From Bacteroidales bacterium (GTDB lineage Bacteria; Bacteroidota; Bacteroidia; Bacteroidales; VadinHA17), in the NCBI GenBank assembly GCA_029932855.1, contig JAOZPG010000020.1, positions 1 through 47,978 on the forward strand: a stretch of DNA of 47,978 nucleotides, read 5' to 3'. The notes below the pieces were generated by a model, which saw nothing but the letters and a program-made list of their open reading frames with translations, was not told the origin of the DNA and made no database searches. Numbering within the stretch: the stretch's first letter is position 1; every line of letters begins with the position of its first letter. The translations under genes were made by a program, and so were the position numbers. Shown here piece after piece: positions 27,007-36,763 of this stretch.

Positions 27007-30000
27007 CTATATCCATAAGTTTAAGGCAAATTCCTGGTCATGCCCCAGTAGGGGATGATGCGGAACAAGCCTGAACCCGTAATTAAATCCTCCCGAATAA
27101 GTTGGAGTTATTTTAATATTATAATGGGCTATGCTTCCTTCCGTTTTAACAAGATTAAACTCCTTCTTGTAAACAAGCTCAGGCGATTCTTCCGGTCCCC
27201 TTGAAAATATCAGTTCAAGCTTAACATCTTCGGGCACAAGTCCTTTCAGGTCTAAGGATAACTTTCCGGAATATTCCTTTCCACCCTTATACTCATTTCT
27301 TGCATCCATGGGCATGCTTACGGACAGAACCTCTATCTGCTGCCAGTTTTGTCTTAGCTTTTCTTTCCATTTTGCTACCTGCCTGGCCTTTTCATACTGG
27401 TCTTTTGAGAATTCCTTTGAACGTTTTTCAAGATCCAGGTAAAATCTTTTCATGTAATCGTTCATCATCCTCTCTGTTGTAAACTCAGGTGCCACCTCAG
27501 CCATGGTTTTCTTAATATGACTTACCCATTCTGCAGGTACACCATTTTTGTTCCTTGTATAATATGCAGGTATTATCTCATTCTCCAGCAACTGGTAAAT
27601 GGTCTCTGCATCCATTTCATCCTGGTAATCCTGGTATTCATAAGTCCTCTTTTCAGATAATGCCCATCCTGCTCCCTGTCTGTATCCTTCCACCCACCAT
27701 CCGTCAAGCACGCTGAAATGAAGTGTTCCGTTCATTACTGCTTTCTCTCCACTTGTCCCTGACGCCTCCAGTGGCCTGGTAGGAGTGTTCATCCATACAT
27801 CAACCCCTCTAACAAGTCTGGTGGCCAATGCTATGTCATAGTTTTGCAGAAAGACTATTTTTCCAATAAATTCGGGCCTTTTGGATATGGTAACTATATC
27901 CCTGATCATATCCTGTCCGGCCTTATCCTGGGGATGTGCTTTACCTGCAAAGATGAGCTGGACAGGATGCTCAGGATGATTTACTATCTGTGAGAGCCTG
28001 TCGAGGTTCTTAAACAGTAAGTGAGCACGCTTATAAGTAGCAAATCTTCTTGCAAAACCAATTGTTAAGGGTTGGGACCGGAGCTTTTCGCATATCTCAA
28101 CAATATACCTGGGATTCTCATTCCTTTGCGTCCAGTTTTGCTTTAACCTTTCTTTCAGCTTCTCTATCATAGAAGCTTTGATGCCCTGTTTTATTTCCCA
28201 TATTTTCCCGTCATCAACATCATTTATCTTTTTCCAGTCTTTATCTTTTCCCTGCCTGCCTATGTTTTCATAAAGCTCTGTCCATTCCTGGGCGGCCCAT
28301 GATTTGTAATGCACACCATTGGTTACATATCCTATTGATGATTCGTCTTCCAGGAATCCTGGCCATATACCTGCAAAAAGCTTCCTGCTCACCTGTCCGT
28401 GTAGCTTACTGACGCCGTTAGTAAACAGTGCAAGCCTTGCAGCAAGGAAACTCATATTGAATTTATCGGCATGACCGGCATCAGTTTTTCTGCCCAGTGA
28501 CAACAGCTGCTCCCAGCTTATTTTTAAGCGTTCGGGGTAATGGCCCATATATGTCCTTAAAATATCTTCGGGGAACTGGTCGTGACCAGCAGGAACGGGT
28601 GTGTGTGTTGTGAACAGGGTAGAGGCACGAACCATTTCAAGTGCTTCGTTAAATGTGAGGTTTTTCTCCCTTACCAGGCTCGCTAATCGCTCTATTCCGC
28701 TAAATGCAGAATGTCCCTCATTACTATGGAATATATCGGGATCAAGTCCCAGTTTATAAATGGCCCTGATACCTCCAATGCCAAGAAGTATTTCTTGTTT
28801 TATCCTGTTCTCAAGGTCACCTCCATAGAGGCTGTGGGTTATGGCCCTGTCCTGGTGCTGGTTTTCTTTATGATCGACATCCAGAAGGTAAAGCTTTACC
28901 CTGCCTACGTTTACCTGCCACAAATAGGCTGTTAAGCTTCTTCCCGGGAAAGCGATGTTTATACTTAGCCAGTTAGAATCTTTATCCAGCACAGGGAATG
29001 CAGGAATTTTTGAAAATTGCTCAGCATTGTAGCTAGCGGTCTGTTCCCCGTTAAGTGTAAGTACCTGTTTGAAATAACCATGTCTGTACAGAAGTCCGAA
29101 TGCAGTGATATTCACATTCGAATCACTTGCCTCTTTCAGGAAATCACCGGCAAGTATTCCCAGTCCGCCTGAAAAGATCTTGAGGCTGTCGTGAATACCA
29201 TATTCCATACTGAAATATGCTATCTCAGGACCTTTCCCTTTGCTATTCATATAGTTGTGAAATTCTTTTTCCACCTCGTTTAACAGCTTTATGAATTCCT
29301 TATCCTTACTGAGAATAAGAAGCCTTTTATAGTTTATCTCTTCAAGTAATACAATAGGATTATTTTCGCATTTCTCCCATAATGCAGGATCAACCTTTTC
29401 CCATAGCTGTATTGCTTTAAAGTTCCATGACCACCACAGGTTTTTAGAAAGTTCTTTTAAGAAATTCAGCTTCTCAGGAACATTGGATTCTACAAAGAGT
29501 TTTTTCCATACCGGTTGATAATCACTGGGTGCAGGGGGTACATAAGTTATTTCACCCGGTCGCGGCAGATCGAGTTCCTTTATCCTTTCCTCAGAGCTGC
29601 TGATCGCTATATCGTAAATATCAAAATACTTGCTTACCAGTTCTTTCCATAGTGCAGTTCTTGATATTTCAAATGCCTTTTTCCTGGCTTCTTTCATTTC
29701 TTCATCAGAAAGAGCCGCATAATGCATTATTTCTTCAGAAAGCTCTATTGCAGTTTCATCAAAATTATCGTCAGTTCGTTTAAGTACCCTGATCCCATTG
29801 CCCTGGTCGGGTATCAGGTCATTAACCCATTTACCGAATCCGGCAAGTGTGCTTGTAATAGTGGGTATATAAAATGCAAGGCTTTCCATAGGGGTATAGC
29901 CCCATGGCTCATAATAACTTGGAAATATGCTAAGGTCGAAGCCAATAAGCAGGTCGTAATAAGAGATATTAAAAAGGCCATCCTGACCGTTGAGGTAGGA

Positions 30001-31212
30001 GGGAATGAATATAAGTTTTACCTTGCTGTCATTGCCGGATGCCAGTCCGGTTGACCTGCAATAGTTAAGCACGGGATCATTGGCCGGATCACTGAGGTAG
30101 TGGGTTGTATATCTTGATCCTGCTTCATCATAGTCTGATCTTACTGCTGCCTGTTCAGGCCTGACCAGCTCCTGGCGGGGACCCGATATACCGGCAGGGA
30201 CAAGTATGAAAGCCAAGATATCTTTTTCCGGATTTTTGTCCTCTATCTTCCTGAGGGCTTCAAGAAAAACATCAATCCCCTTGTTTTTGTATTCGTAGCG
30301 GCCACTTGTTGCAACAAGAAAACTATTACTGGAAACATCATGGCCCATAGACCTGGCAAGATCAATAAGCCTTTTTCTTGAATTTGTTCTTTGCTCCCGG
30401 AACTTAGATTCATCAGGAACAAATGAGTCTTCAAAACCATTTGGTGTTACAATATCCGGTTCCTTCCCAAAGAACTGCTTACATTCCAGTGCCGTAATCT
30501 CACTAACTGTAGAATATGCATCAGCATTTATTGCTGAGAGGCTTTCCATGGATTGCTTGGAAATAACTCCAAGTTCTGATGCTGAGCGTTCGGGATCGAA
30601 CTGGTTCAATTTGCTGTACAGTGGCCTGCCATTACCGGCAAGTGCCCTTCCAAGTGATGTGGCATGAGTGGTAAATATAGTTCCTACAAAGGGTGCATGT
30701 TTCTTGAGATGTAGTATTCCTGCACCGGTCATCCATTCATGGAAATGAGCCAGTGCTCCATGCCTGAAATCTTCATAGAACAGGCACATATCCTGTATTA
30801 GTTCTCCTGCTGCCGTTCCAAACAGGGCAGGCTCAATATAGTCCCACTGGCCACTTATAGAGTCAAGCTTATAATCTTCCCAGTACTTGCTGAATATTTC
30901 ATCTTTTCTGGAAATAAGTGAGTAAAAATCTATTAGCATGGCCTTTGGCCTGCCGGGTATCTTCCATCTTCCTGTTTTAACAGAAAAAGCCTTGTTCTGG
31001 AATTGCTCCTTCCAGTCTTTAAAGAGTTCAGGATCGGGTTCAAATTCGGGGTTCTCACCTTCATCTCTCCACAGGTCGGGACCAATAAGTATATATTCAA
31101 AATCTGATTGATCAAGTATTGACTTTGCTTTTGTTGAAATGACAGTGTGAATTCCTCCTACTTTATTACAAACTTCCCAGCTGGTTTCAAATAATATCTG
31201 TGTTTTCTTCAT
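27007..31212 (-). CDS. Glycogen synthase (GT3) - alpha-glucan phosphorylase (GT35) fusion
   Basis: The 1401-residue protein joins two enzymes of opposite direction. Residues 1 to about 560 are a eukaryote-type glycogen synthase: ETSWEVCNKVGGIHTV at the start, IFTTHATSLGR, and the E-x7-E motif EPWGYTPMESL. Residues about 575-1401 are an alpha-glucan phosphorylase of the archaeal-bacterial type: the DUF3417 N-domain with NLWWSWN, then FSMEYGIHDSL, HSNEGHSAF, and the PLP lysine motif TSGEK followed by LDGWWVEGY. It would elongate glycogen from NDP-glucose and release glucose-1-phosphate. A fusion of this size occurs in Bacteroidota, so it is an established arrangement rather than a frameshift artefact. 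It is the last gene of the minus-strand operon. Confidence 0.95.
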   Translation of the reverse strand: MKKTQILFETSWEVCNKVGGIHTVISTKAKSILDQSDFEYILIGPDLWRDEGENPEFEPDPELFKDWKEQFQNKAFSVKTGRWKIPGRPKAMLIDFYSLISRKDEIFSKYWEDYKLDSISGQWDYIEPALFGTAAGELIQDMCLFYEDFRHGALAHFHEWMTGAGILHLKKHAPFVGTIFTTHATSLGRALAGNGRPLYSKLNQFDPERSASELGVISKQSMESLSAINADAYSTVSEITALECKQFFGKEPDIVTPNGFEDSFVPDESKFREQRTNSRKRLIDLARSMGHDVSSNSFLVATSGRYEYKNKGIDVFLEALRKIEDKNPEKDILAFILVPAGISGPRQELVRPEQAAVRSDYDEAGSRYTTHYLSDPANDPVLNYCRSTGLASGNDSKVKLIFIPSYLNGQDGLFNISYYDLLIGFDLSIFPSYYEPWGYTPMESLAFYIPTITSTLAGFGKWVNDLIPDQGNGIRVLKRTDDNFDETAIELSEEIMHYAALSDEEMKEARKKAFEISRTALWKELVSKYFDIYDIAISSSEERIKELDLPRPGEITYVPPAPSDYQPVWKKLFVESNVPEKLNFLKELSKNLWWSWNFKAIQLWEKVDPALWEKCENNPIVLLEEINYKRLLILSKDKEFIKLLNEVEKEFHNYMNSKGKGPEIAYFSMEYGIHDSLKIFSGGLGILAGDFLKEASDSNVNITAFGLLYRHGYFKQVLTLNGEQTASYNAEQFSKIPAFPVLDKDSNWLSINIAFPGRSLTAYLWQVNVGRVKLYLLDVDHKENQHQDRAITHSLYGGDLENRIKQEILLGIGGIRAIYKLGLDPDIFHSNEGHSAFSGIERLASLVREKNLTFNEALEMVRASTLFTTHTPVPAGHDQFPEDILRTYMGHYPERLKISWEQLLSLGRKTDAGHADKFNMSFLAARLALFTNGVSKLHGQVSRKLFAGIWPGFLEDESSIGYVTNGVHYKSWAAQEWTELYENIGRQGKDKDWKKINDVDDGKIWEIKQGIKASMIEKLKERLKQNWTQRNENPRYIVEICEKLRSQPLTIGFARRFATYKRAHLLFKNLDRLSQIVNHPEHPVQLIFAGKAHPQDKAGQDMIRDIVTISKRPEFIGKIVFLQNYDIALATRLVRGVDVWMNTPTRPLEASGTSGEKAVMNGTLHFSVLDGWWVEGYRQGAGWALSEKRTYEYQDYQDEMDAETIYQLLENEIIPAYYTRNKNGVPAEWVSHIKKTMAEVAPEFTTERMMNDYMKRFYLDLEKRSKEFSKDQYEKARQVAKWKEKLRQNWQQIEVLSVSMPMDARNEYKGGKEYSGKLSLDLKGLVPEDVKLELIFSRGPEESPELVYKKEFNLVKTEGSIAHYNIKITPTYSGGFNYGFRLVPHHPLLGHDQEFALNLWI

Positions 31213-31302
31213 GTGTATTCAAATAATTTAATTCATATCTTCTACCACATCCTGTTATTTACGGATGTAGTTATAATAATCTAAATGGATCTGATAAATC
31301 CT

Positions 31303-32760
31303 TTACTTTTTCTTTCTGCTTGTTGTTTTGGCTTTAGTTGCAGGTATTTTAGATGAGGCCGGCTTTTTCTTTCTGCTTGTTGTTTTAGTTTTAGTTGCAG
31401 CTTTTTTAGATATAGGGGCCCTGGATCCTGTACCGGTTGCCGGCTTTCTGCCTGGCTTGACTTTTGCCTGCTCACTTTTCTTAAGGCGTTCTATCTGATT
31501 CTTAAGTTTTTCAATTTCTTTTTCCTGTTTTGAAATACGCAAGTTCAATTCTGTGCTGTCTTCACTTTCAGGAGCTAAGTTCGCTTTTACCCTCAGTATG
31601 AAGTCGCTGAGAATATTCATATAGTTTATAAATGCATCGTAGGGAGAATCAAAAGGACTGAAATAAGAATGAACCTCTCCGTCGGAGAAAAACTTGGTGC
31701 ACATATAGTAAAAATGGTCGCTTGTTTGAAGGTTAAGCCAGTCGCGCTTTATATCATCCCTGTTAATCTTCATTACCATATCCTCTATGCTGTAAAGCTT
31801 ATTATATGCTTCTTCCTGTAGTTCATTACCCAACCATGCCGTAAGGTCTTTTTCTTCATCAGCCCATGATATAGGATTTGGAACATGAATAGGAGCAATG
31901 ACCTGCTTATCTCTTATGATATCTGATGGGGTAGAGAAAGAAATCCCCTTTTTCTCCTGAATAATGGCAGGCAGCTTCTCCAGAAAAGAGAATATCCCGG
32001 TTTCTTTCCACTGGTGTTCTCCGAATGTCTCGTAGTCCATGAATATATTAACTACTTCTTCATTTTCTGGTATGTTGTCTATCCATGATACAAATTTTTC
32101 AGCAGTCAGAGGCCATTCATTCCATGACTCATCAGAAAACCTGAATGCTATATCATCACTTAATTTAAAATTCCGGACAAGGACTTTTAATTTAGGATTT
32201 ATTGCATTACAATACAGGTGATTAGGACTCTTCCAACCTAGGATATGTTTGGCCCCTTCTGTAAGCATAGCTTTGTATCCCATTTTTGCCACATCATTGC
32301 CTATATCATCTGAATAGATCAATTCGGTATTCCTGAAGACTTCCGGTTTTACTCCAAAAAGTTCTTTTACAAGCTTTTCATGCATTTTTACCTGCCTGAC
32401 AAATTCATCCCGGCTCTTAAAAAAAGCAAGTGAATGGGCATAGCTCTCTGCCAGTATTTCAACTGAATCGGAAGAAGCAAGTTGCTTAAATGATTCAAGC
32501 ACATCTTCACCGTATAACTTAAACTGTTCCAGTATCATGCCTGAAAATGAAAAACTGACCTTGAACTGACCTTTGTACTTATCTATAAGATCGAGGATTA
32601 GCTTATTGGCAGGCAGGTAGCTTTTCTCAGCAACCTTTCTCAATATTGACTCATTGGTATAATCATCGTAATAATAATGGTCCGATCCTATCTCAAAAAA
32701 ACGATATCGTTTTAAACGAAAAGGCTGATGTACCTGGAAATACAAACAAATATTTTTCAT
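31303..32760 (-). CDS. Glycoside hydrolase family 57 alpha-amylase/glucanotransferase
   Basis: The 485-residue enzyme opens with the GH57 motif YFQVHQPFRLKR (7-18). The nucleophile E146 lies in FRNTELIYSDD and the acid/base D242 in FMDYETFGEH. It acts on alpha-1,4-glucans, probably shortening or rearranging malto-oligosaccharides during glycogen turnover. The last about 75 residues are not part of the enzyme: a short coiled coil (KQEKEIEKLKNQIERLKK) followed by a Lys/Ala/Thr-rich histone H1-like tail with a duplicated TTSRKKK unit. The gene lies between the GT4 and fusion genes, 50 and 90 bases away. Confidence 0.94.
   Translation of the reverse strand: MKNICLYFQVHQPFRLKRYRFFEIGSDHYYYDDYTNESILRKVAEKSYLPANKLILDLIDKYKGQFKVSFSFSGMILEQFKLYGEDVLESFKQLASSDSVEILAESYAHSLAFFKSRDEFVRQVKMHEKLVKELFGVKPEVFRNTELIYSDDIGNDVAKMGYKAMLTEGAKHILGWKSPNHLYCNAINPKLKVLVRNFKLSDDIAFRFSDESWNEWPLTAEKFVSWIDNIPENEEVVNIFMDYETFGEHQWKETGIFSFLEKLPAIIQEKKGISFSTPSDIIRDKQVIAPIHVPNPISWADEEKDLTAWLGNELQEEAYNKLYSIEDMVMKINRDDIKRDWLNLQTSDHFYYMCTKFFSDGEVHSYFSPFDSPYDAFINYMNILSDFILRVKANLAPESEDSTELNLRISKQEKEIEKLKNQIERLKKSEQAKVKPGRKPATGTGSRAPISKKAATKTKTTSRKKKPASSKIPATKAKTTSRKKK
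31306..31413 (-). repeat. 57-bp direct repeat encoding the basic tail of the GH57 protein
   Basis: A 24-base run is identical at 31306-31329 and 31363-31386, and similarity continues for about 50 bases. The period is 57 bases or 19 residues, giving ATKTKTTSRKKK and ATKAKTTSRKKK. It is a recent in-frame tandem duplication and a likely site of length variation. Confidence 0.85.
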
Positions 32761-32810
32761 ATTTTATTTAAGTGTTTGTTTATCTTTTTATAAATAATCA
32801 TATATAATAT

Positions 32811-34097
32811 TTATACTAGTTCTTTATATATCTCTAAAAGCTGCCTTGCAGAATTTTCCCATTTTAGGTCATCAACTTCTGCCTTACCATGTTTGCGGAA
32901 CATTTTATAAAGTGCCGGGTATTTCAAAATGCCGTAAATAGCATCCGACATTGCATCAATATCCCAGTAATTAACTTTTATTGCATGCGTAAGTATCTCA
33001 GCTACTCCCGACTGGTGAGATATTATTACCGGCACATTAGACTGCATTGCTTCAAGGGGGGATATGCCGAATGGTTCGGATACAGATGGCATTATATATA
33101 CATCGCTGTATTCCAGCATTTTATATACATCATCACCTCTAAGGAAGCCGGTAAAGTGGAAGCGGTCCATAATGTTTTTTGATGCAGCAAGCTTTATCAT
33201 ATCAGTCATCATATCACCACTGCCGGCCATAACAAATCTTACATCTTTAGTCCTTTCCAGTACCCTGCTGGCTGCTTCAACAAAATATTCAGGGCCTTTT
33301 TGCATAGTTATCCTGCCAAGAAAGGTCACTATTTTCTCATTCGATCCATTTAAGAGTTTTCTCTTTTCTTTTTCACGTTCAAGTGGTTCAACGGCATTAT
33401 ATACAGTGCTTACTTTTTCAGCAGGGATATTATATTTCTCAATTACCGTTTGCCGTGTAAGGTTGCTTACAGTAATTATCCTGTCGGCAGTATCCATACC
33501 TTTTTTCTCAATCGCATAAACGTCGGGGTTTACTTTGCCTCCGCTTCTGTCGAAATCTGTAGCATGAACATGAATAACAAGAGGTTTACCCGATACTTCC
33601 TTTGCTGCTATTCCTGCCGGATATGCCAGCCAGTCGTGGGCATGAATGATATCGAATGATTCATTGTCTGCAATTACCCCGGCAACAATGGCATAATTTG
33701 CAATTTCCTGCATGAGGTTTTCAGTATACTTGCCACTGAAGTTTATCTTTCCATGCTCATCTGTCTGGATGAACTTATAATCTGAGGAAACTTCTTTGCT
33801 TTTGAGTCTCCAGAAATCCTCAGGATCAGTATATGGTACTATTTTGGAGCTTACTTCTATATAATCGAGTTTAGATCTGCCTTTACCAAGATTGATCTTC
33901 TTTCTTGTAACAGGAATATTACTGGCACCGATTATCCTGGCAATGCTATTGTCTTCATCACCATAAGCTTTTGGTACCACGAACAGGAGTTCGTTGGATC
34001 CCAGTGCAGAAAATCCCTTTGCAAGACCGTAACTGGCCGTTCCAAGTCCCCCGGAAATATGTGGTGGAAATTCCCACCCGAACATTAGTACCCTCAT
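32811..34097 (-). CDS. GT4-family glycosyltransferase of the glycogen operon
   Basis: The 428-residue GT-B glycosyltransferase has the N-terminal glycogen-synthase-like loop FGWEFPPHISGGLGTASYGL (residues 6-25), AHDWLA, the nucleotide-binding VYNAVEP region and FLGRITMQKGPEY, and the E-x7-E motif EPFGISPLE. Homologues sit beside the synthase-phosphorylase fusion, GH57 and debranching genes in Bacteroides-type genomes. It probably transfers glucose from a nucleotide sugar to an alpha-glucan or makes a glucan primer; donor and acceptor are not visible from sequence. It starts 6 bases after the debranching-enzyme stop, so the two are tightly coupled. Confidence 0.92.
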   Translation of the reverse strand: MRVLMFGWEFPPHISGGLGTASYGLAKGFSALGSNELLFVVPKAYGDEDNSIARIIGASNIPVTRKKINLGKGRSKLDYIEVSSKIVPYTDPEDFWRLKSKEVSSDYKFIQTDEHGKINFSGKYTENLMQEIANYAIVAGVIADNESFDIIHAHDWLAYPAGIAAKEVSGKPLVIHVHATDFDRSGGKVNPDVYAIEKKGMDTADRIITVSNLTRQTVIEKYNIPAEKVSTVYNAVEPLEREKEKRKLLNGSNEKIVTFLGRITMQKGPEYFVEAASRVLERTKDVRFVMAGSGDMMTDMIKLAASKNIMDRFHFTGFLRGDDVYKMLEYSDVYIMPSVSEPFGISPLEAMQSNVPVIISHQSGVAEILTHAIKVNYWDIDAMSDAIYGILKYPALYKMFRKHGKAEVDDLKWENSARQLLEIYKELV

Positions 34098-34103
34098 GTT
34101 GTG

Positions 34104-36047
34104 TTAATTAAAATCATCAAGCATCTTCATTACCCGTAGTAATTCAGCAACGCTCCAGGCCTGTGAGATAGTCCCCCTGCCATGATGAGGCGGATTACCG
34201 TCATATATTTCCGATATAGATCCTATACCGTCATTTTCCATTTCTTCCTCATAAACATCCAGCAGGCTTTGTATTCTGCGAACACCACTTTGCTTGTTAA
34301 GCTTAAGGTATGCTTCTGCAAAGTGTCCGAATAGCCATGGCCAGGCCGTTCCCTGGTGATATGCACTATCTCTTTCTTCCTGGTTACCAACACACATCCC
34401 TTTATACTTGGGATCGGCCGGAGAGAGTGTACGCAAGCCCCTTGTGGTAAGCAGTTCTTTTTCAATCAGATCAAGAACAGATTTCTTTATCTCATCCTCA
34501 AGCGGGGAGTAGGGTAGAGAAAGTGCAAATACCTGGTTGGGCCTTATATCCCAGTCTTTATAATCGCCATTAACATAATCTGCAAGATATCCTTTCTCAG
34601 GGTCCCAGAATGTGTTTACGAAGTTCTCCCTTATCTTCTCTGGTAAATCTTTCCAGTCATCAGGGCTTTTATCCTTTCCTGCCTTTCCTGCCAGTTCAAT
34701 GTAAAAAGAAATGGCATTATACCAGAGGGCATTGATCTCTACATTATAACCAATTCTTGGTGTAAGGGCTTTCCCGTTTACTATAGCATCCATCCATGTA
34801 AGTGCTTTGCCTTCCTGTCCGGCATAAATAAGGGAGTTATCATGCATTTTGATATTGAACTCAGTTCCTTTCCTGTAGGCTTCAAGTATGTTTGAAATGG
34901 TTTTATTATAACTTTTCCAGACAGATACCGGATCATTAACATATTCGGCATACTGCTGAATTGCCCATATAAACCACAAGGGTGCATCAACAGAATTAAA
35001 AGCATGACCTTCGCTTCCCTCTATATTGGGGAATAAACCCCCTTTCATTTTTTTAAGCTGGGTATCAAGAACAGCTTTACATTTTTTGGGGTTATCAAGT
35101 GCCAGCGTAAGGCCCGGCAGTGATATAAAAGTATCACGGCCCCATACTCCAAACCATGGGAAGCCGGCAATTATATTTATCTGGCCTTTATTTTTTACAA
35201 AAAATTGTTTGGCCGAGTTAACAAGGCAATTCCTGAAGCATGTTCTTGGATTCCTGTCCCTGGTTTCCCATCTGAATTTTTGCTTAAGACCTGAAGGATT
35301 AATGCTTTTTGTGCTTGCCGATAATATTATGCTTTCACCCTTTTTAATTGGTATTTCAAAATAGCCGGGTACAAAAAGATCTTCGGTATAATCATATCCT
35401 CTTTCCATCTCTTTCTGGTAAACAATATTATTGTACCAGTCGGGGACTGAAACATATTCAGCCGCTTTGTTAAACTGAATGCTAAGCCATGGATATCCCT
35501 CATATAACCTGAACTTTACTCCGTTTTCAACTTCCTCGAATTTTGAAGAAACAAACATATTGGCTTTTGATAACTTGTGGTATTCCCTGAAAGCAAGGAA
35601 AGGTTGCAGTTTAAGTCTAGTGTCTGATTGTGCTTCAAGAAGAGTGTATTTAATAAGGATCTGTTCCTGGTTTTTTGCCAGTACGCGTTCCCTTGATAGC
35701 ACAACCCCACCTACACGAACTATAGTTGAAGGGAGCTTGTCTGCATTGAATTCGCGCAGATATTTATGACCTCTTGGTTCAAAATGATCGGCATTATACT
35801 GGTGTATCCCTATGTTAAAAGACCTATCGTGCTGAATAATAGTCTCATCAATTGAAGAAAGCAAAACATGATGTGTTCCGCCAAACTGTTCCAGGGGACA
35901 AACAAGCAAACCATGGTATTTTCTTGTATTACATCCGGCCAGGGTAGTAAGTGCATAAGAACCGGCACGGTTAGTCCTGAGCACTTCCCTGTTAAGAGAA
36001 TGCTTCAGGTTAACAAGTTTGGCTTTATCGAAAAATAAATAACTCAT
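34104..36047 (-). CDS. Glycogen debranching enzyme (amylo-alpha-1,6-glucosidase type)
   Basis: The 647-residue protein has the GDE N-terminal beta-sandwich (LNREVLRTNRAGSYALTTL at about 18-36, NTRKYHGLLV) and the C-terminal alpha/alpha-barrel glucosidase domain (FPWFGVWGRDTFISLPGL, LTWMDA, PNQVFALSLP, HQGTAWPWLFG). This matches the bacterial/archaeal GDE-type amylo-alpha-1,6-glucosidase that hydrolyses branch points of glycogen. It is the first gene of the four-gene minus-strand operon. Confidence 0.95.
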   Translation of the reverse strand: MSYLFFDKAKLVNLKHSLNREVLRTNRAGSYALTTLAGCNTRKYHGLLVCPLEQFGGTHHVLLSSIDETIIQHDRSFNIGIHQYNADHFEPRGHKYLREFNADKLPSTIVRVGGVVLSRERVLAKNQEQILIKYTLLEAQSDTRLKLQPFLAFREYHKLSKANMFVSSKFEEVENGVKFRLYEGYPWLSIQFNKAAEYVSVPDWYNNIVYQKEMERGYDYTEDLFVPGYFEIPIKKGESIILSASTKSINPSGLKQKFRWETRDRNPRTCFRNCLVNSAKQFFVKNKGQINIIAGFPWFGVWGRDTFISLPGLTLALDNPKKCKAVLDTQLKKMKGGLFPNIEGSEGHAFNSVDAPLWFIWAIQQYAEYVNDPVSVWKSYNKTISNILEAYRKGTEFNIKMHDNSLIYAGQEGKALTWMDAIVNGKALTPRIGYNVEINALWYNAISFYIELAGKAGKDKSPDDWKDLPEKIRENFVNTFWDPEKGYLADYVNGDYKDWDIRPNQVFALSLPYSPLEDEIKKSVLDLIEKELLTTRGLRTLSPADPKYKGMCVGNQEERDSAYHQGTAWPWLFGHFAEAYLKLNKQSGVRRIQSLLDVYEEEMENDGIGSISEIYDGNPPHHGRGTISQAWSVAELLRVMKMLDDFN

Positions 36048-36083
36048 CTAATAGTCTGATTTTCAATTGTTTCTAAAATACTA

Positions 36084-36113
36084 AGGTCTTGGCTGACCTG
36101 AGCCACAAATATG
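36084..36113 (-). promoter_or_regulatory. Candidate promoter and operator of the glucan operon
   Basis: On the minus strand CATATTTG (36113-36106) is one base off the -7 consensus. Just downstream lies a dyad AGGTC-N6-GACCT (36099-36084), which would overlap the transcription start in front of the debranching gene at 36047. The dyad is a plausible repressor or activator site; the protein that binds is unknown. Confidence 0.35.
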
Positions 36114-36301
36114 AGGAAAAATGCTGGTAAAACATAAGGCATTTATGATCATTATTTAACAAATTATCAAGTCCGGTTAATTCTGTATGTTGCTTTCCAG
36201 CCAGGCAGGCTAGTGATTCCTCCAGGGAAGACTAAAAAAACCCCCGTTATTATATTATTTGTTTTTATGACAGGTAAAGCCGGTAAAAGAAAGGAATGAT
36301 A

Positions 36302-36700
36302 CTAAACTTCTTCTTCTTCTGTAATGCCTGCCTGCTTCTGAGCTTCTATTAGTTTATCTAATTTTTCTGCTATTTCATCCTGCTTTCTGCTAAGTTTCAC
36401 CAGGTCTTCTGTACTATGGTCGTGGAGAGCTGCTTTAACTGACTGTATATCTGAATCCTTTTTTCTCAAATTCCTTTCTGTGTTAATCTCGCCAAGGTAA
36501 TAAAACAAGAGTTGTAACAGAAGGAATATTAGTCCCAGTGATAATGACATGGCTACAACAGGGAACTGTATGATTGAGAATCCTATATTGACCTTAATAA
36601 TCACAGAGAATACAGGCCAGTTAAACAAAGCAAAATATGCAATGATAAAAAGATATATTATAATAATGACCAGGTGTGTTTTTTTTAATATCTGCCTCAT
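36302..36700 (-). CDS. Small membrane protein with LapA-like double helix and coiled coil
   Basis: The 132-residue protein has two transmembrane helices (about 10-30 and 46-70, ending FYYLGEINTERNLRKK) followed by a charged coiled-coil tail with EIAEKLDKLIEAQKQ and an acidic end EEEEV. The layout resembles LapA-domain (lipopolysaccharide assembly protein A) small membrane proteins. The function is unknown. It lies 63 bases downstream of the next gene on the same strand and may be part of that transcript. Confidence 0.75.
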   Translation of the reverse strand: MRQILKKTHLVIIIIYLFIIAYFALFNWPVFSVIIKVNIGFSIIQFPVVAMSLSLGLIFLLLQLLFYYLGEINTERNLRKKDSDIQSVKAALHDHSTEDLVKLSRKQDEIAEKLDKLIEAQKQAGITEEEEV

Positions 36701-36763
36701 AGTTTTTTATAATAAGTTTATAATATATAGCATGTATAAGTAATGAATCAAATGGTTTGAGCC

